This document shows positions 1 to 7,848 of a stretch of 22,002 nucleotides of DNA, piece by piece (the stretch's first letter is position 1; every line of letters begins with the position of its first letter). The position numbers were made by a program, and so were the translations under genes. The stretch comes from a virus. Below the pieces are notes generated by a model. It was not told the origin of the DNA. It saw only the letters and a program-made list of their open reading frames with translations, and did no database searches. The stretch spans positions 8,624 to 30,625 of IMG/VR virus record IMGVR_UViG_3300030090_002133; one strand, 5' to 3'.

Positions 1-113
1 CCTGGTTGCATAGAAGCCGAAGCCATTCTGCCTGCTCTGCCTATACCACCAATGTCTGCAAACCCTACTGGCTGATTTGTACCTTGACCTTGTAATCTTT
101 TTCTTTTAGCCAT
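1..113 (-). CDS. Partial structural/internal virion protein (N-terminus only)
   Basis: An ATG at 113 opens a reading frame that runs off the left edge after 37 codons. The visible start is MAKRKRLQGQG followed by a glycine-rich stretch. It lies 21 nt downstream of the internal-virion-like gene on the same strand, so it should be the next late gene, probably another virion component. The basic start followed by a Gly/Ala-rich segment is too short to assign to a family. Confidence 0.6.
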   Translation of the reverse strand, partial: MAKRKRLQGQGTNQPVGFADIGGIGRAGRMASASMQP

Positions 114-134
114 TTTAAATATTCCAAAATATTA

Positions 135-596
135 TTAAATAAGGCCAGCGACTTTTGCAGCACCTTTTAATAAAGTTCCACCACCTGCTTGCCACGAATT
201 TTTTCCCATGCGTTGAAATTCTGCTGACTCTGTTTCTGCCGCGGTTCGTGTTAATAATAATTTTCGTCCACTTTCTGCAGATTGCAGATTCATACGTCCA
301 ATATCACGTTGCAGAGTTCTTTGATTAGATTTACGCAAAGCAAGCAAACTTCCTTGTCCGTCTAAAGTTGTCTGCGTATTGTTACGATTAAACTCTTCTA
401 CTTCTAAAAATTGCCGTCTTCGATCTGATTCCTGTTGAATACCTCTAAGTCTTTCAAGATTCTCTTGATCTATGGCTTCTACTCGTCGTATCTCAGCTTG
501 CGCTCTGCCGAAAGCAGCAGTTGTTCTTTGTTGTTGATATTGCTGATATGAACTAAATGCAGTTGATGCGACTGTTAATCCAATTTCCCAAGTCAT
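135..596 (-). CDS. Internal virion protein-like coiled-coil protein
   Basis: This 153-residue protein has a short hydrophobic start (residues 5-15), then a long Gln/Arg/Glu-rich helical region (about 18-120) and a Gly/Ala-rich C-terminus. That architecture and its place directly after the nozzle gene recall the small internal virion protein of T7-like phages (gp14 position). Such proteins are ejected into the cell envelope during infection. Its ATG overlaps the stop of the upstream gene in an ATGA arrangement (596-593), so the two are probably translationally coupled. An AGAGG lies about 7 nt upstream. The role is inferred from position and composition, not from a diagnostic motif. Confidence 0.6.
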   Translation of the reverse strand: MTWEIGLTVASTAFSSYQQYQQQRTTAAFGRAQAEIRRVEAIDQENLERLRGIQQESDRRRQFLEVEEFNRNNTQTTLDGQGSLLALRKSNQRTLQRDIGRMNLQSAESGRKLLLTRTAAETESAEFQRMGKNSWQAGGGTLLKGAAKVAGLI

Positions 597-2545
597 AAGG
601 AAACCTCTTTATAAATAGATAATAATGTAAAAGGCAATGGCGAAGACTGCGATATTGTAATCTGACCATCCCTATCCCATCCTAATAAATTAAAAACATA
701 TTTACCACTTTTTGAAGTAGGAGCGGCAGATAAATCATCTGAAACCTGACGAGCTATAAAATCATAACCATCGACTGAAAATGATACACTTTCATGTACA
801 TTTAAAATAACTCTCGCAACTCGTTTATATTCGCCCGAATAAGAACCGCCACCATCTGATACAGATACAGGCAGATCTGTAATAGTTCGTGTATAATCAA
901 GACCGCCAACTGGAGAAGTCGCAGTTTCCGTTAAAGTAACTTGCCCAGAACCATTAACTGTAAAATTACCATGATGTATATTTGACTGCACAACTGAGGC
1001 TGATGAAGCAACAAGATGTGACAAACCGCTCCAAGTTGTACCACTAACTGAAGACAGACTGTTTGCACAATCTACTGTTTTATTAAAATCAAATTTTTCT
1101 AAATAATAAACAGTTGAACTATTTATAGTTCTTTTTACACAAGCAAAAATTTCCTGGTTCATTGTAGTAACACTAATAAACTGTCCTGTTGTAGTCCAAG
1201 GATACCATCCACTTATTTTTTCTGATCGAATAGAATGATAAGCGGCAATAGAACCAGCAGTATCCGTATTTACAACAAGAGCAAATTGTTCTGGACCACC
1301 AGTATGACCATATAAAACTGCAAGATCCTGAGCACCAGATATCATTTCATTAGAAATTAATGATATTGCATCAGCGGTATAAGCCTGTTGTACGTCACTA
1401 TAAATTAATTCTCGTGCAACTGTGCCTGTATCTTGAATATATATAGTTGCACCATCAAGCGACTGGGGAGTTACATTGCCTATACCATAAGGAACTTGCG
1501 CTCTAAAAATAAAGTTTGTTGGACTTACAGGAGATGTATCACTTTCTACAACATAGCCAACTGATCTATCAGTAAAAACCTGTAAATGACGGCCCGAATG
1601 TAAATGTCTTATTTCATTTACTTTAGATGTACCTACATCAACCTGTATGCTTTCTGCATCTAAAGCAGATCCAGCATCAAAATTAAAGTAAGCACCTTTT
1701 TTAGATCCCCAAATATTAGATGGCAAACTTAAACTACCGCCAAACCAAAGACGCTGTTGATGAAAAGCAACAGATCGAGGGTATCCATAAACTGCAGAAA
1801 ATGCACTCTCATTCCATTCTGTAGTTGTTGATCCAGAAGAATAAGAACTAAAAGATTCTTTAACTGTTGCTGTGGCTGTAGTTGTATTAGTAACACCAGT
1901 AATAAGAAGTTGTTTCCACTTACCAGTATCATCATCATCAATACGTACAACAACCCCAACATGCCCACTTACAAAGTGTGCTGCACTTGTAACTAGTGTA
2001 CCAGATGCACCAGCAGTTAAAGTGCCAGTATATTTAATAGTAGTTGCATTATCTGCATATTTATAAAAAGGCTCATAAGTAGGATAACCACTAGATGCAA
2101 CTTCAAAAACAAGATCGGCACTAGTAAAAGTAGAAGCACCAGTACGCAATAGTTTACGTGTAGGAAAATCTTTATGTGTAATTATAGTTGTATCGCCATT
2201 AGTGTCTAAGCGCATCTCCCACATAGTTGTAGCGTTCCAAGGCTGTGAAGTAAGATTTGTTACAGCCGCACCATCTTCATCAAAAATATCAATTCGACCA
2301 TTAGAAAATGCAAATACATATAATTGAGTTTCGTTAAACTCCATATTCTCAATACGTGATTCACCTTGCAAAGTTGCAAGATAATTTGTACCAGGTCTAC
2401 GGCGCACACCGCCTTGCACCAACGGAGAGCTATTGAGCAAGGCGGCAGCTCCATTCGCATACACAGTCGTATCCTCACGACCAAGCATGCGAGGATCTAC
2501 TTGACCGCTAGAAAAGTTTGTTTGAAGCTGGCGAAATTTTGCCAA
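593..2545 (-). CDS. Tail nozzle / stabilisation protein (T7 gp12-like position)
   Basis: This 650-residue protein begins with a pattern I recognise from podovirus stabilisation or tail tubular B-type proteins: NFSSGQVDPRMLGRED, then an Asn/Ala segment, then QGGVRRRPGT (about residues 10-53). The rest is rich in Ser, Thr, Gly and Val, as expected for beta-structured tail proteins. It follows the tail adaptor gene by 3 nt, the order seen for T7 genes 11 and 12. The product should form the distal tail tube attached to the adaptor ring. There are no internal stops and the length is normal for the family. Assignment to this broad family is secure; strict orthology with T7 gp12 is not claimed. Confidence 0.85.
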   Translation of the reverse strand: MAKFRQLQTNFSSGQVDPRMLGREDTTVYANGAAALLNSSPLVQGGVRRRPGTNYLATLQGESRIENMEFNETQLYVFAFSNGRIDIFDEDGAAVTNLTSQPWNATTMWEMRLDTNGDTTIITHKDFPTRKLLRTGASTFTSADLVFEVASSGYPTYEPFYKYADNATTIKYTGTLTAGASGTLVTSAAHFVSGHVGVVVRIDDDDTGKWKQLLITGVTNTTTATATVKESFSSYSSGSTTTEWNESAFSAVYGYPRSVAFHQQRLWFGGSLSLPSNIWGSKKGAYFNFDAGSALDAESIQVDVGTSKVNEIRHLHSGRHLQVFTDRSVGYVVESDTSPVSPTNFIFRAQVPYGIGNVTPQSLDGATIYIQDTGTVARELIYSDVQQAYTADAISLISNEMISGAQDLAVLYGHTGGPEQFALVVNTDTAGSIAAYHSIRSEKISGWYPWTTTGQFISVTTMNQEIFACVKRTINSSTVYYLEKFDFNKTVDCANSLSSVSGTTWSGLSHLVASSASVVQSNIHHGNFTVNGSGQVTLTETATSPVGGLDYTRTITDLPVSVSDGGGSYSGEYKRVARVILNVHESVSFSVDGYDFIARQVSDDLSAAPTSKSGKYVFNLLGWDRDGQITISQSSPLPFTLLSIYKEVSL

Positions 2546-2548
2546 GCC

Positions 2549-3133
2549 CTATCTCCTTACTGTAATAAACCTTTTGGTTTCTATAGTCGGAACTGTATCT
2601 ATCTGACTATCAACATTACGTGCTTTACGCATTTGAAAATCAGCTTTGCTTTCATAAGATTGTGCAAGATCTGACTTTTGAATTACCGCCAAGGCAAAAA
2701 CTGCGGCTAATTTATATTGAACACCCAATCGAAAATAAGGAGGCCAATCAGCTTCATCAGCACGATATATGTAATTTAGGAATACACTATCAGTACTTCC
2801 TGCATTACAGAAAATCTTATCACCATAAACTTCATAAGTAATGTTAGCATCATTTACAGTTACACGACGTACAGCAAGAGAATCAGTTGGTATTTGATAA
2901 GCGGCATCCCAAAGTGTATCTGGTGTAGTTGATAACCGATTTAAAGCATCTGATTGTTTAATGGCAAATCGCCAAGGATGCGACGTTAAACAATCTTCTA
3001 TTATTTCATCATAAACATTGTCAGCGACTATTGCTCCAGCATCATCATCGGTAAATGAAGCTATTGGCGAAGCACCAATTAAAACTAATGCATTAGACGC
3101 TATTGATATATTTGTATTAGCAACACCTGGCAT
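2549..3133 (-). CDS. Tail adaptor protein (T7 gp11-like tail tubular protein A)
   Basis: This 194-residue protein carries the hallmark layout of head-tail adaptors: SNALVLIGASPI at residues 13-24, a DDD/acidic linker, then a helix ending in HPWRFA (52-57). A later segment with PTDSLAVRRV fits the same family. The protein forms the ring joining the portal to the nozzle. An AGGAG sits 7 nt before the ATG, immediately after the 3149-3204 hairpin, so hairpin folding or cleavage could affect translation. It is followed after 3 nt by the nozzle gene. Length is typical. Confidence 0.85.
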   Translation of the reverse strand: MPGVANTNISIASNALVLIGASPIASFTDDDAGAIVADNVYDEIIEDCLTSHPWRFAIKQSDALNRLSTTPDTLWDAAYQIPTDSLAVRRVTVNDANITYEVYGDKIFCNAGSTDSVFLNYIYRADEADWPPYFRLGVQYKLAAVFALAVIQKSDLAQSYESKADFQMRKARNVDSQIDTVPTIETKRFITVRR

Positions 3134-3148
3134 TGCGAGTCTCCTCTA

Positions 3149-3204
3149 CTGTATTGGATAGAAAGCATAAGGAAGGAACTAACCCCAGCTTTCTATCCAT
3201 ACAG
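3149..3204 (-). promoter_or_regulatory. Long intergenic RNA hairpin between capsid and tail genes
   Basis: Arms 3149-3166 and 3188-3204 pair over 17 bp with a single bulged T, leaving a 21-nt loop. No T-tract follows on the minus strand, so it is not a classical intrinsic terminator. It lies between the capsid-accessory gene and the adaptor gene, 15 nt from the adaptor start. A processing or stabilising element is the simplest reading. Confidence 0.7.
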
Positions 3205-3210
3205 ACAGGT

Positions 3211-3480
3211 TTAGTCGCTATCCGTTAGTGTTAAAGCAACACCATCAGAAACGTCAACAACTGTACCAGTATTACTTAAAACAAGGCAACGTGACATAAC
3301 AGCAGTTCCACCAGTTGAAGTATAAGCTTCAACAATGTCACCGACATTCATCACAGGAGCTGCATCGTTAAAATAACCTTCAGTATTAACAGTAGCAATC
3401 GTATCTGTGGTTGTATAGTGCCACAATGTGAATCCGTTGCCGTTAGCCAACGAAGTCAAATTTGCTGCAGAATAAGCCAT
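3211..3480 (-). CDS. Small capsid-associated protein (possible decoration/head fibre)
   Basis: This 89-residue protein is rich in Thr, Ala, Val and Asp. It begins MAYSAANLTSLANGNGFTLW followed by HYTTTDTIATV and ends in a beta-rich segment. Small proteins with this start are commonly encoded directly after the major capsid gene in marine podoviruses and related prophages; a decoration or stabilising role is often assumed. It has one of the strongest ribosome binding sites in the window (AAGGAGG, 9 nt before the ATG) and shares the capsid transcription unit, which argues for high expression. The function itself is inferred from context. Confidence 0.65.
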   Translation of the reverse strand: MAYSAANLTSLANGNGFTLWHYTTTDTIATVNTEGYFNDAAPVMNVGDIVEAYTSTGGTAVMSRCLVLSNTGTVVDVSDGVALTLTDSD

Positions 3481-3496
3481 GTATCAATCCTCCTTA

Positions 3497-4324
3497 TTAA
3501 GTATTGTAAAGAACTTCGACACAACCGGTATCGTCAATCATACATGCGCCGTGAGACATATCAGCGGCAATTAATGTAGATTTCTTAGTTGGAATATAAT
3601 CCATATCGATACTGAAATCAGCAGCGATCCCGTGGCCTAAAGCAGATGAATGATAAGCGAATGACTTAGTATCAGCAGAACCATCTTGAGGAAGATTCTC
3701 ATGTGGGAACCATTTATACCCAAGCCAATCCTTAGCTGTTACACCTTCGTACCAGATGTTACTTTCCCCAATATAATCAGAATTAGAGAACTCATCAATA
3801 TCAAGTAAGTCACCCCACATACCCCAAGGAACAACCCAATATAGATGACCATCAAAAGGAACACTTGCATTACCCATAGCCTCCATAATTGCTATTGGTG
3901 AAGCAGCCGCAGTCCAAGTGGCGGCAGAGCCGACATTTGCTGAGTTTGCCGAAGTATCCATTTGAGTAGTAATGATACTATCAGTATCTTTACCCATAGC
4001 AGATGCTAAGTTTTTGGTTTGAGCAGAACGCTCATCGTGTTGTATTTTTAACTCGTCCAGTTTATCAACATAAATACCAGCATAACGATCTTGCATTGTG
4101 CAAGTAACTGGTGCGTGAGAAACATGAGTTATGGGAATATCGCCTTCACGGGATTTTGAACCCACTTCAGCATTACCAATAACTTGGAACGTAGTAGAAG
4201 AACCAACTACACCATTTTTGGTGCGAATGGTATTACGCAATTTAGAACCCATTTGCTGGTATTCAATATGCGCTTCACTTTCGAATTGTGTTACGAAAGC
4301 ATCATCAATGTCTGGTGCGGCCAT
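3497..4324 (-). CDS. Major capsid protein
   Basis: This 275-residue protein matches the Phage_capsid_2-type major capsid family of podoviruses. The conserved N-terminal block has QMGSKLRNTIRTK (24-36). A central block DKLDELKIQHDERS (87-100) is very characteristic. The protein presumably adopts the HK97 fold and assembles into the procapsid shell around the scaffold encoded upstream. A GGGAGG lies 5 nt before the ATG. The gene sits downstream of a strong terminator (4434-4473), so it probably has its own promoter or depends on read-through. Length and start agree with the family. Confidence 0.92.
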   Translation of the reverse strand: MAAPDIDDAFVTQFESEAHIEYQQMGSKLRNTIRTKNGVVGSSTTFQVIGNAEVGSKSREGDIPITHVSHAPVTCTMQDRYAGIYVDKLDELKIQHDERSAQTKNLASAMGKDTDSIITTQMDTSANSANVGSAATWTAAASPIAIMEAMGNASVPFDGHLYWVVPWGMWGDLLDIDEFSNSDYIGESNIWYEGVTAKDWLGYKWFPHENLPQDGSADTKSFAYHSSALGHGIAADFSIDMDYIPTKKSTLIAADMSHGACMIDDTGCVEVLYNT

Positions 4325-4354
4325 TTAAGCCTCCCTATTAAAAGTTAAACACAG

Positions 4355-4382
4355 AAGTTACACTCCGGGTGTCGTCAGTCAA
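4355..4382 (-). promoter_or_regulatory. Candidate promoter for the capsid unit
   Basis: On the minus strand TTGACT (4382-4377) is followed after 16 nt by TAACTT (4360-4355). The -35 fits well and the -10 poorly. It is proposed mainly because the capsid gene directly follows an intrinsic terminator and needs a source of transcripts. A phage-specific sigma or other element is equally possible. Confidence 0.25.
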
Positions 4383-4433
4383 GGGATCAGCGGGTATCCT
4401 TTCGGGCCGCCGACTTGCTTCGGGCCGGCTATC

Positions 4434-4473
4434 AAAAAAAGAGAGTAGTCAAACGTTTTTTGTCTGACTACTC
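4434..4473 (-). terminator. Intrinsic terminator between scaffold and capsid genes
   Basis: Arms 4465-4473 and 4443-4451 form a perfect 9-bp stem (GAGTAGTCA/TGACTACTC) that can extend past one mismatch. On the minus strand it is followed by TC and seven T residues (4440-4434). It lies just after the scaffold stop at 4499. No T-tract follows the stem on the plus strand, so it acts on leftward transcripts. Confidence 0.82.
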
Positions 4474-4498
4474 ACAAGTTTCAGGGAACATAAAAAGA

Positions 4499-5236
4499 TT
4501 AACGTACCTGTGTTAATCTTTTAAAACCTTCAGATACTTTTTGATTTAATGCTTCACGTTCTGCACCAGCTTTCATGCCACGTACACGTTTTTGCATCTC
4601 TTGCAGTTCAGCAAGTGTTGTCTGTCCACTTGGACTTGCATCATTGCCTTCTAGTGATACATCTTTTGTAAGAGCCATAATTTCTTCCATTGCAATAACT
4701 AACTCAGCATTATCAGAAGATCGAACTATTGCACCATAAGCTTCTGCACTAAGATGTCTTGCTGACCACATATCAACTCTGTCTAATCGAGCTTGTGCAT
4801 TTTCACCAAGTTTTGCTCTTTCTGCTTGTATATCAGGTTGCTGTGATAATTCATTTTTTACATATAAAGCAGTAGCTTCATTAAATTCTGCTGGTGTTAA
4901 ACCTTTTCTATGTGCAAATTCTTTCCATTCCTTCATTACAGGATCATTGCCTTTGAAAGTAATTTCCTGTCCTTCAGGTAATATACCTTCCGGCATTACA
5001 AAATTGTATTCTTCAGCTGTTGCTGGAACATCTTTACGCAGATCTGCAAGCCATTCTTCATGTAACTTGTCTGTTTCAACTTCAGGTTTTTCACCTAATT
5101 TAGCTTCTAATTCCTTATAACCAGCTTCAAGAGCATCAACATCTTTATATTTACCAGCAAGCATTGTTGGTGCTGTACTAGTTTCAGTTGATTCAATTTG
5201 CTGGTTTTCGCTTACTTCGTTTTCTGTTTCGCTCAT
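4499..5236 (-). CDS. Capsid assembly scaffolding protein
   Basis: This 245-residue, strongly acidic and highly charged protein has an unstructured Glu/Ser/Thr-rich N-terminus (1-24). It then has the scaffold-type motif LAGKYKDVDALEAGYKELEA (26-45). A helical middle follows, with a basic C-terminal helix (about 212-245) of the kind that contacts coat protein in other scaffolds. It lies between portal and capsid genes, the T7 gp9 position. A GGAG sits about 8 nt before the ATG. Its first 44 nt overlap the end of the preceding small gene, which suggests coupled translation. No protease is visible nearby, so the scaffold may leave intact. Confidence 0.85.
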   Translation of the reverse strand: MSETENEVSENQQIESTETSTAPTMLAGKYKDVDALEAGYKELEAKLGEKPEVETDKLHEEWLADLRKDVPATAEEYNFVMPEGILPEGQEITFKGNDPVMKEWKEFAHRKGLTPAEFNEATALYVKNELSQQPDIQAERAKLGENAQARLDRVDMWSARHLSAEAYGAIVRSSDNAELVIAMEEIMALTKDVSLEGNDASPSGQTTLAELQEMQKRVRGMKAGAEREALNQKVSEGFKRLTQVR

Positions 5237-5531
5237 TTCGCTCTCTCCGTCCTTGTTCTACGCGCTTATCAATTAAGTGAACAAGATATCTTTGTCCTTC
5301 CAGATGTATTAATGAATTAGCTTCAACCTGAGAAGGGTGCAAGACAGCGTTCACAGTTATTGATTTTAAATAGTCAAGACATGCTTTACCGCCACCTGTT
5401 TCGAAGATTTCCATGAATATGGAATTTAACTCTTCTTCTGCAGTATGTTCTCGACCAAAACCATCAAGTGTTTTTTTATGTGGAAGTCGTTTTAAACGCT
5501 CCCAGCCTTGTTCCTTTTTTAAGGCAGTAAT
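5193..5531 (-). CDS. Conserved small protein between portal and scaffold, probable ATT start
   Basis: The first ATG in this frame is at 5414 (73 codons). The same frame stays open upstream and reads like real protein (WERLKRLPHKKTLDGFG, then REHTAEEELNSIF) before MEIFETGGGKACLDYL. No ATG, GTG or TTG occurs between the in-frame stop inside the portal gene and 5414. ATT at 5531 is the best candidate and gives 112 residues with AGGG nine nt upstream. The product ends in a highly basic tail. It overlaps the portal 3' end by 13 nt and the scaffold 5' end by 44 nt. I recall similar proteins next to portal genes in marine phages; the function is unknown. Alternatives are initiation at 5414, a frameshift from the portal, or a sequencing error. 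Confidence 0.6.
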   Translation of the reverse strand: MTALKKEQGWERLKRLPHKKTLDGFGREHTAEEELNSIFMEIFETGGGKACLDYLKSITVNAVLHPSQVEANSLIHLEGQRYLVHLIDKRVEQGRRERNERNRKRSKRKPAN

Positions 5532-7084
5532 GCTCTTATTCCCTGTATTGGATCTATTCCTTGTGCAGCACTTTCAGCCATTGCATCACCAATTTGCTGT
5601 GCCATTGCCTTTTGTTCATCAGAACTTCTAACATGTTCACTTGACACTTCATACCATTCTGCCAGTTGTTCAGCATAACTTTGCGTATCTATTATTGATA
5701 ATGCCGCTTGTGGGCCAAACAATTGAGCTAAAACTGTTGCATAATTTACATGTTGTGCAATATCTTCATTGCGCTGTGCTCTTGATAATGGTGATACTGG
5801 AACAATTTTTAATTCTCGACCATTAGGTAAAGCAGGCAGATCAATTCGACCTTGCTGTTTTAATAAATATATTACTCTTTGTATTACAGGCTGTACATAT
5901 TCAGACTGAAGACGTCCATAGGTTGAACCTAGTTGACGGCTCATTTCTGCCATACGTTCAGCAGTTTCAGTAGCACTCATAGGCGTACCTTCTCTACGGC
6001 CTAGAGTTTCATTATAAAGAGCTTTATTAATATTATGTCTCATATCTTTTAAAACAAGTTGAGACACATTAAAATTTCCTGGTGTTGATAATGGCTCAAG
6101 ACCACGGCTATTTGTTGATCGAGGTATAATAGTTCCGGGTACTAGGCGCACATTTGCAGGATTAATTACACCATCATCATCAGCTTGCCAGATACCAGCG
6201 ATAGCCATTTCAGCATTTTCAAGTATTAACTGGACAGTAAGATTAGCTGTCTTGATTGCCGCCAAACTGTTATATAACGGACCTCTGCCGTAAACTTCGC
6301 CTGGATGTTTTGCCCATCGGAAGTTTACCCAAGGGCTAGAACCAAGTCCTGACCAGTTTGCAGTAAAAATAACATGTTTAGTCGATTCTTCTATAACCAT
6401 ATGATTGTATCGTTCAACAGTCAGATCCGACCAATCACGCATCGTTGCTTCAATCAAAGGAATTTTTTCGTCAGGTTTATTTTTAATGCAGTCATTAATC
6501 TTTTGAGAGTAACTTCCTTTAGGCCATATAATCGGTATATCAACTGCTTTAGGTTTTCTCACACGAAACTGTGCATCAATACGATCAAACGGCCCCGGCT
6601 CAAGATAAATTTCAGCTATTGGTGTTGCATGAAACTTAATAGGATTATTAACATCGCCTTCTTCAATAACCATATTGCCAGTTCCAAGTGCTACATCAAG
6701 GAACGCTTCATGTGCTTCTTGCTGATAATTAGAACTTTCGATGATATCAAATATTTCTTCTGTTGTAGTATCCAGTTCCGCTTGCAGATCTTTTAATTCG
6801 TTTTCATCAAAAAATCTTTTCATCGTAGGGGCTGGCTGTAATCGTGACCACCTAACATTATTAGGTGTAATGCCTTGTACCATCCTTGAAGAAAATTCCT
6901 GCGTACCAACAACAGCCGTTTCATCAAAAATTAAATCATCTCTGCGTGACCCAGGAGATCGTTCATAGATACTGGATCGGCCCGGCATTGTATAATCAAA
7001 GATTTCTTGCCAAACATTCTCCCAATTAGATCGAGCCTGTTTAGCCGATTGGTATCTTTTGTAAACTTGATTTACATTATCCAC
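5519..7084 (-). CDS. Portal (head-to-tail connector) protein
   Basis: This 521-residue protein belongs to the podovirus head-to-tail connecting protein family (T7 gp8 type). The N-terminus has YQSAKQARSNWENVWQEIFD (11-30), a conserved feature, followed by DDLIFDETAV and a stretch leading to the wing region. The C-terminal third is helical and rich in Gln and Arg, as expected for the crown. It forms the dodecameric ring through which DNA is packaged and on which the adaptor sits. It overlaps the preceding 77-codon gene by 8 nt. Length is typical for the family. Confidence 0.93.
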   Translation of the reverse strand: MDNVNQVYKRYQSAKQARSNWENVWQEIFDYTMPGRSSIYERSPGSRRDDLIFDETAVVGTQEFSSRMVQGITPNNVRWSRLQPAPTMKRFFDENELKDLQAELDTTTEEIFDIIESSNYQQEAHEAFLDVALGTGNMVIEEGDVNNPIKFHATPIAEIYLEPGPFDRIDAQFRVRKPKAVDIPIIWPKGSYSQKINDCIKNKPDEKIPLIEATMRDWSDLTVERYNHMVIEESTKHVIFTANWSGLGSSPWVNFRWAKHPGEVYGRGPLYNSLAAIKTANLTVQLILENAEMAIAGIWQADDDGVINPANVRLVPGTIIPRSTNSRGLEPLSTPGNFNVSQLVLKDMRHNINKALYNETLGRREGTPMSATETAERMAEMSRQLGSTYGRLQSEYVQPVIQRVIYLLKQQGRIDLPALPNGRELKIVPVSPLSRAQRNEDIAQHVNYATVLAQLFGPQAALSIIDTQSYAEQLAEWYEVSSEHVRSSDEQKAMAQQIGDAMAESAAQGIDPIQGIRALLP

Positions 7085-7310
7085 CTAAAGTATCCTTCTT
7101 TTCATCTGGAAATCCTAAAGGACCAGCACTTAGCAAGGATCTTCTGCCACGCAAGTTACGCATCCTTGCACTTTTTTCTTCCATGCGTCTTGCTTCAAGA
7201 TCTGCTTTTTCTTGATCTGCTCTTGCCTGTTCTTCAGCACGTAGTCGTGCTAATTCTGGATCAGGTGCAGGAACAGGAGGGGGTTTAGGCTGTCTAAAAA
7301 TACCACCCAT
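7077..7310 (-). CDS. Small charged protein upstream of portal
   Basis: This 77-residue protein starts MGGIFRQPKPPPVPAPDPE and continues as a single charged helix rich in Glu, Arg and Ala (about 20-55), then a basic Arg/Gly segment. Proteins with an MGG-F-proline-rich start are often found immediately before portal genes in podoviruses. I know of no established function. The 8-nt overlap with the portal start implies translational coupling. A minor virion or assembly role is possible but is inference only. Confidence 0.7.
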   Translation of the reverse strand: MGGIFRQPKPPPVPAPDPELARLRAEEQARADQEKADLEARRMEEKSARMRNLRGRRSLLSAGPLGFPDEKKDTLGG

Positions 7311-7314
7311 AATA

Positions 7315-7434
7315 CTACCTTTTTTTCATCATTGGTTTTTTACGCATAGTTTTCTTACGCATTGGCTTTTTTTCCATCATTTTCTTTGGTGGTCTGCCAA
7401 CTTTTCTTCCATATGTGCCTTTTCCGTAGGGCAT
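7315..7434 (-). CDS. Tiny basic protein with AT-hook-like core
   Basis: This 39-codon gene has a near-perfect ribosome binding site (AAGGAGT, 7 nt before the ATG at 7434) and stops 4 nt before the next gene. The protein starts MPYGKGTYGRKVGRPPKKMM and continues with Met/Lys/Arg repeats, about 40 percent basic residues. The GRPPKK core resembles an AT-hook, which binds the minor groove of AT-rich DNA. Similar MPYGKGTYG proteins are common in marine podovirus genomes. DNA binding in packaging or inside the capsid is a reasonable guess but unproven. Confidence 0.75.
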   Translation of the reverse strand: MPYGKGTYGRKVGRPPKKMMEKKPMRKKTMRKKPMMKKR

Positions 7435-7449
7435 GATATTACTCCTTGT

Positions 7450-7848
7450 CTATTGCTGTTCAAAGATTACATCCGCACCTAAACGCTTCAACTCACAAGA
7501 AAGCTGATAAGGTGTAATAACTCTAGGAAGTCGCAATCCAAGCAATTGTTTAGCCCAAGATACGCAATATAACGGCAATCTTGGCCTTATATTTCCTGTT
7601 ATACCTTGTGTTTCAAATGATAACATAGAACCTTCATTCTCTACACGCCACCATACAGCAGTAGCTTCATCGCCTTGTAGCATTTCTACAAAAAGTCTTT
7701 TAGAAGACCATTCAACAAAATGCCAGAGATTATATTTTGGTTCATAACGCATCATTATTACATGACGAAATCCTTTACGTGTCCATATACGCAACCACCA
7801 AGGAACATCAGTATCAACAAATCCTATAAACCAGCGTTCCTTCGCCAT
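7450..7848 (-). CDS. Hypothetical protein, possible permuted papain-like (NlpC/P60-type) fold
   Basis: This 132-residue, Trp-rich protein lies between terL and the tiny basic gene and overlaps the terL 3' end by 25 nt. A GFRHV segment (His29) sits before a beta-rich stretch (YNLWHFVEW), and YCVSWAKQLLGL (Cys95) is followed by TPYQLSCELKRLG. The His-before-Cys order, and Cys at the start of a helix with a downstream TPYQL motif, resemble circularly permuted papain-like domains found in small phage proteins. If correct, it could be a peptidase or amidase acting on cell wall or on a virion protein. The catalytic assignment is inference. Confidence 0.6.
   Translation of the reverse strand: MAKERWFIGFVDTDVPWWLRIWTRKGFRHVIMMRYEPKYNLWHFVEWSSKRLFVEMLQGDEATAVWWRVENEGSMLSFETQGITGNIRPRLPLYCVSWAKQLLGLRLPRVITPYQLSCELKRLGADVIFEQQ

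Noticed and set aside
1729-2484. Several overlapping alternative frames within the nozzle gene
   Set aside because: They are Leu/Val- or Ser/Pro-rich shadows of the 650-codon gene without ribosome binding sites.
5515-5535. Programmed frameshift from portal into the following frame
   Set aside because: No X-XXY-YYZ slippery heptamer is in the right phase before the portal stop, although an A-run follows it; independent initiation is simpler.
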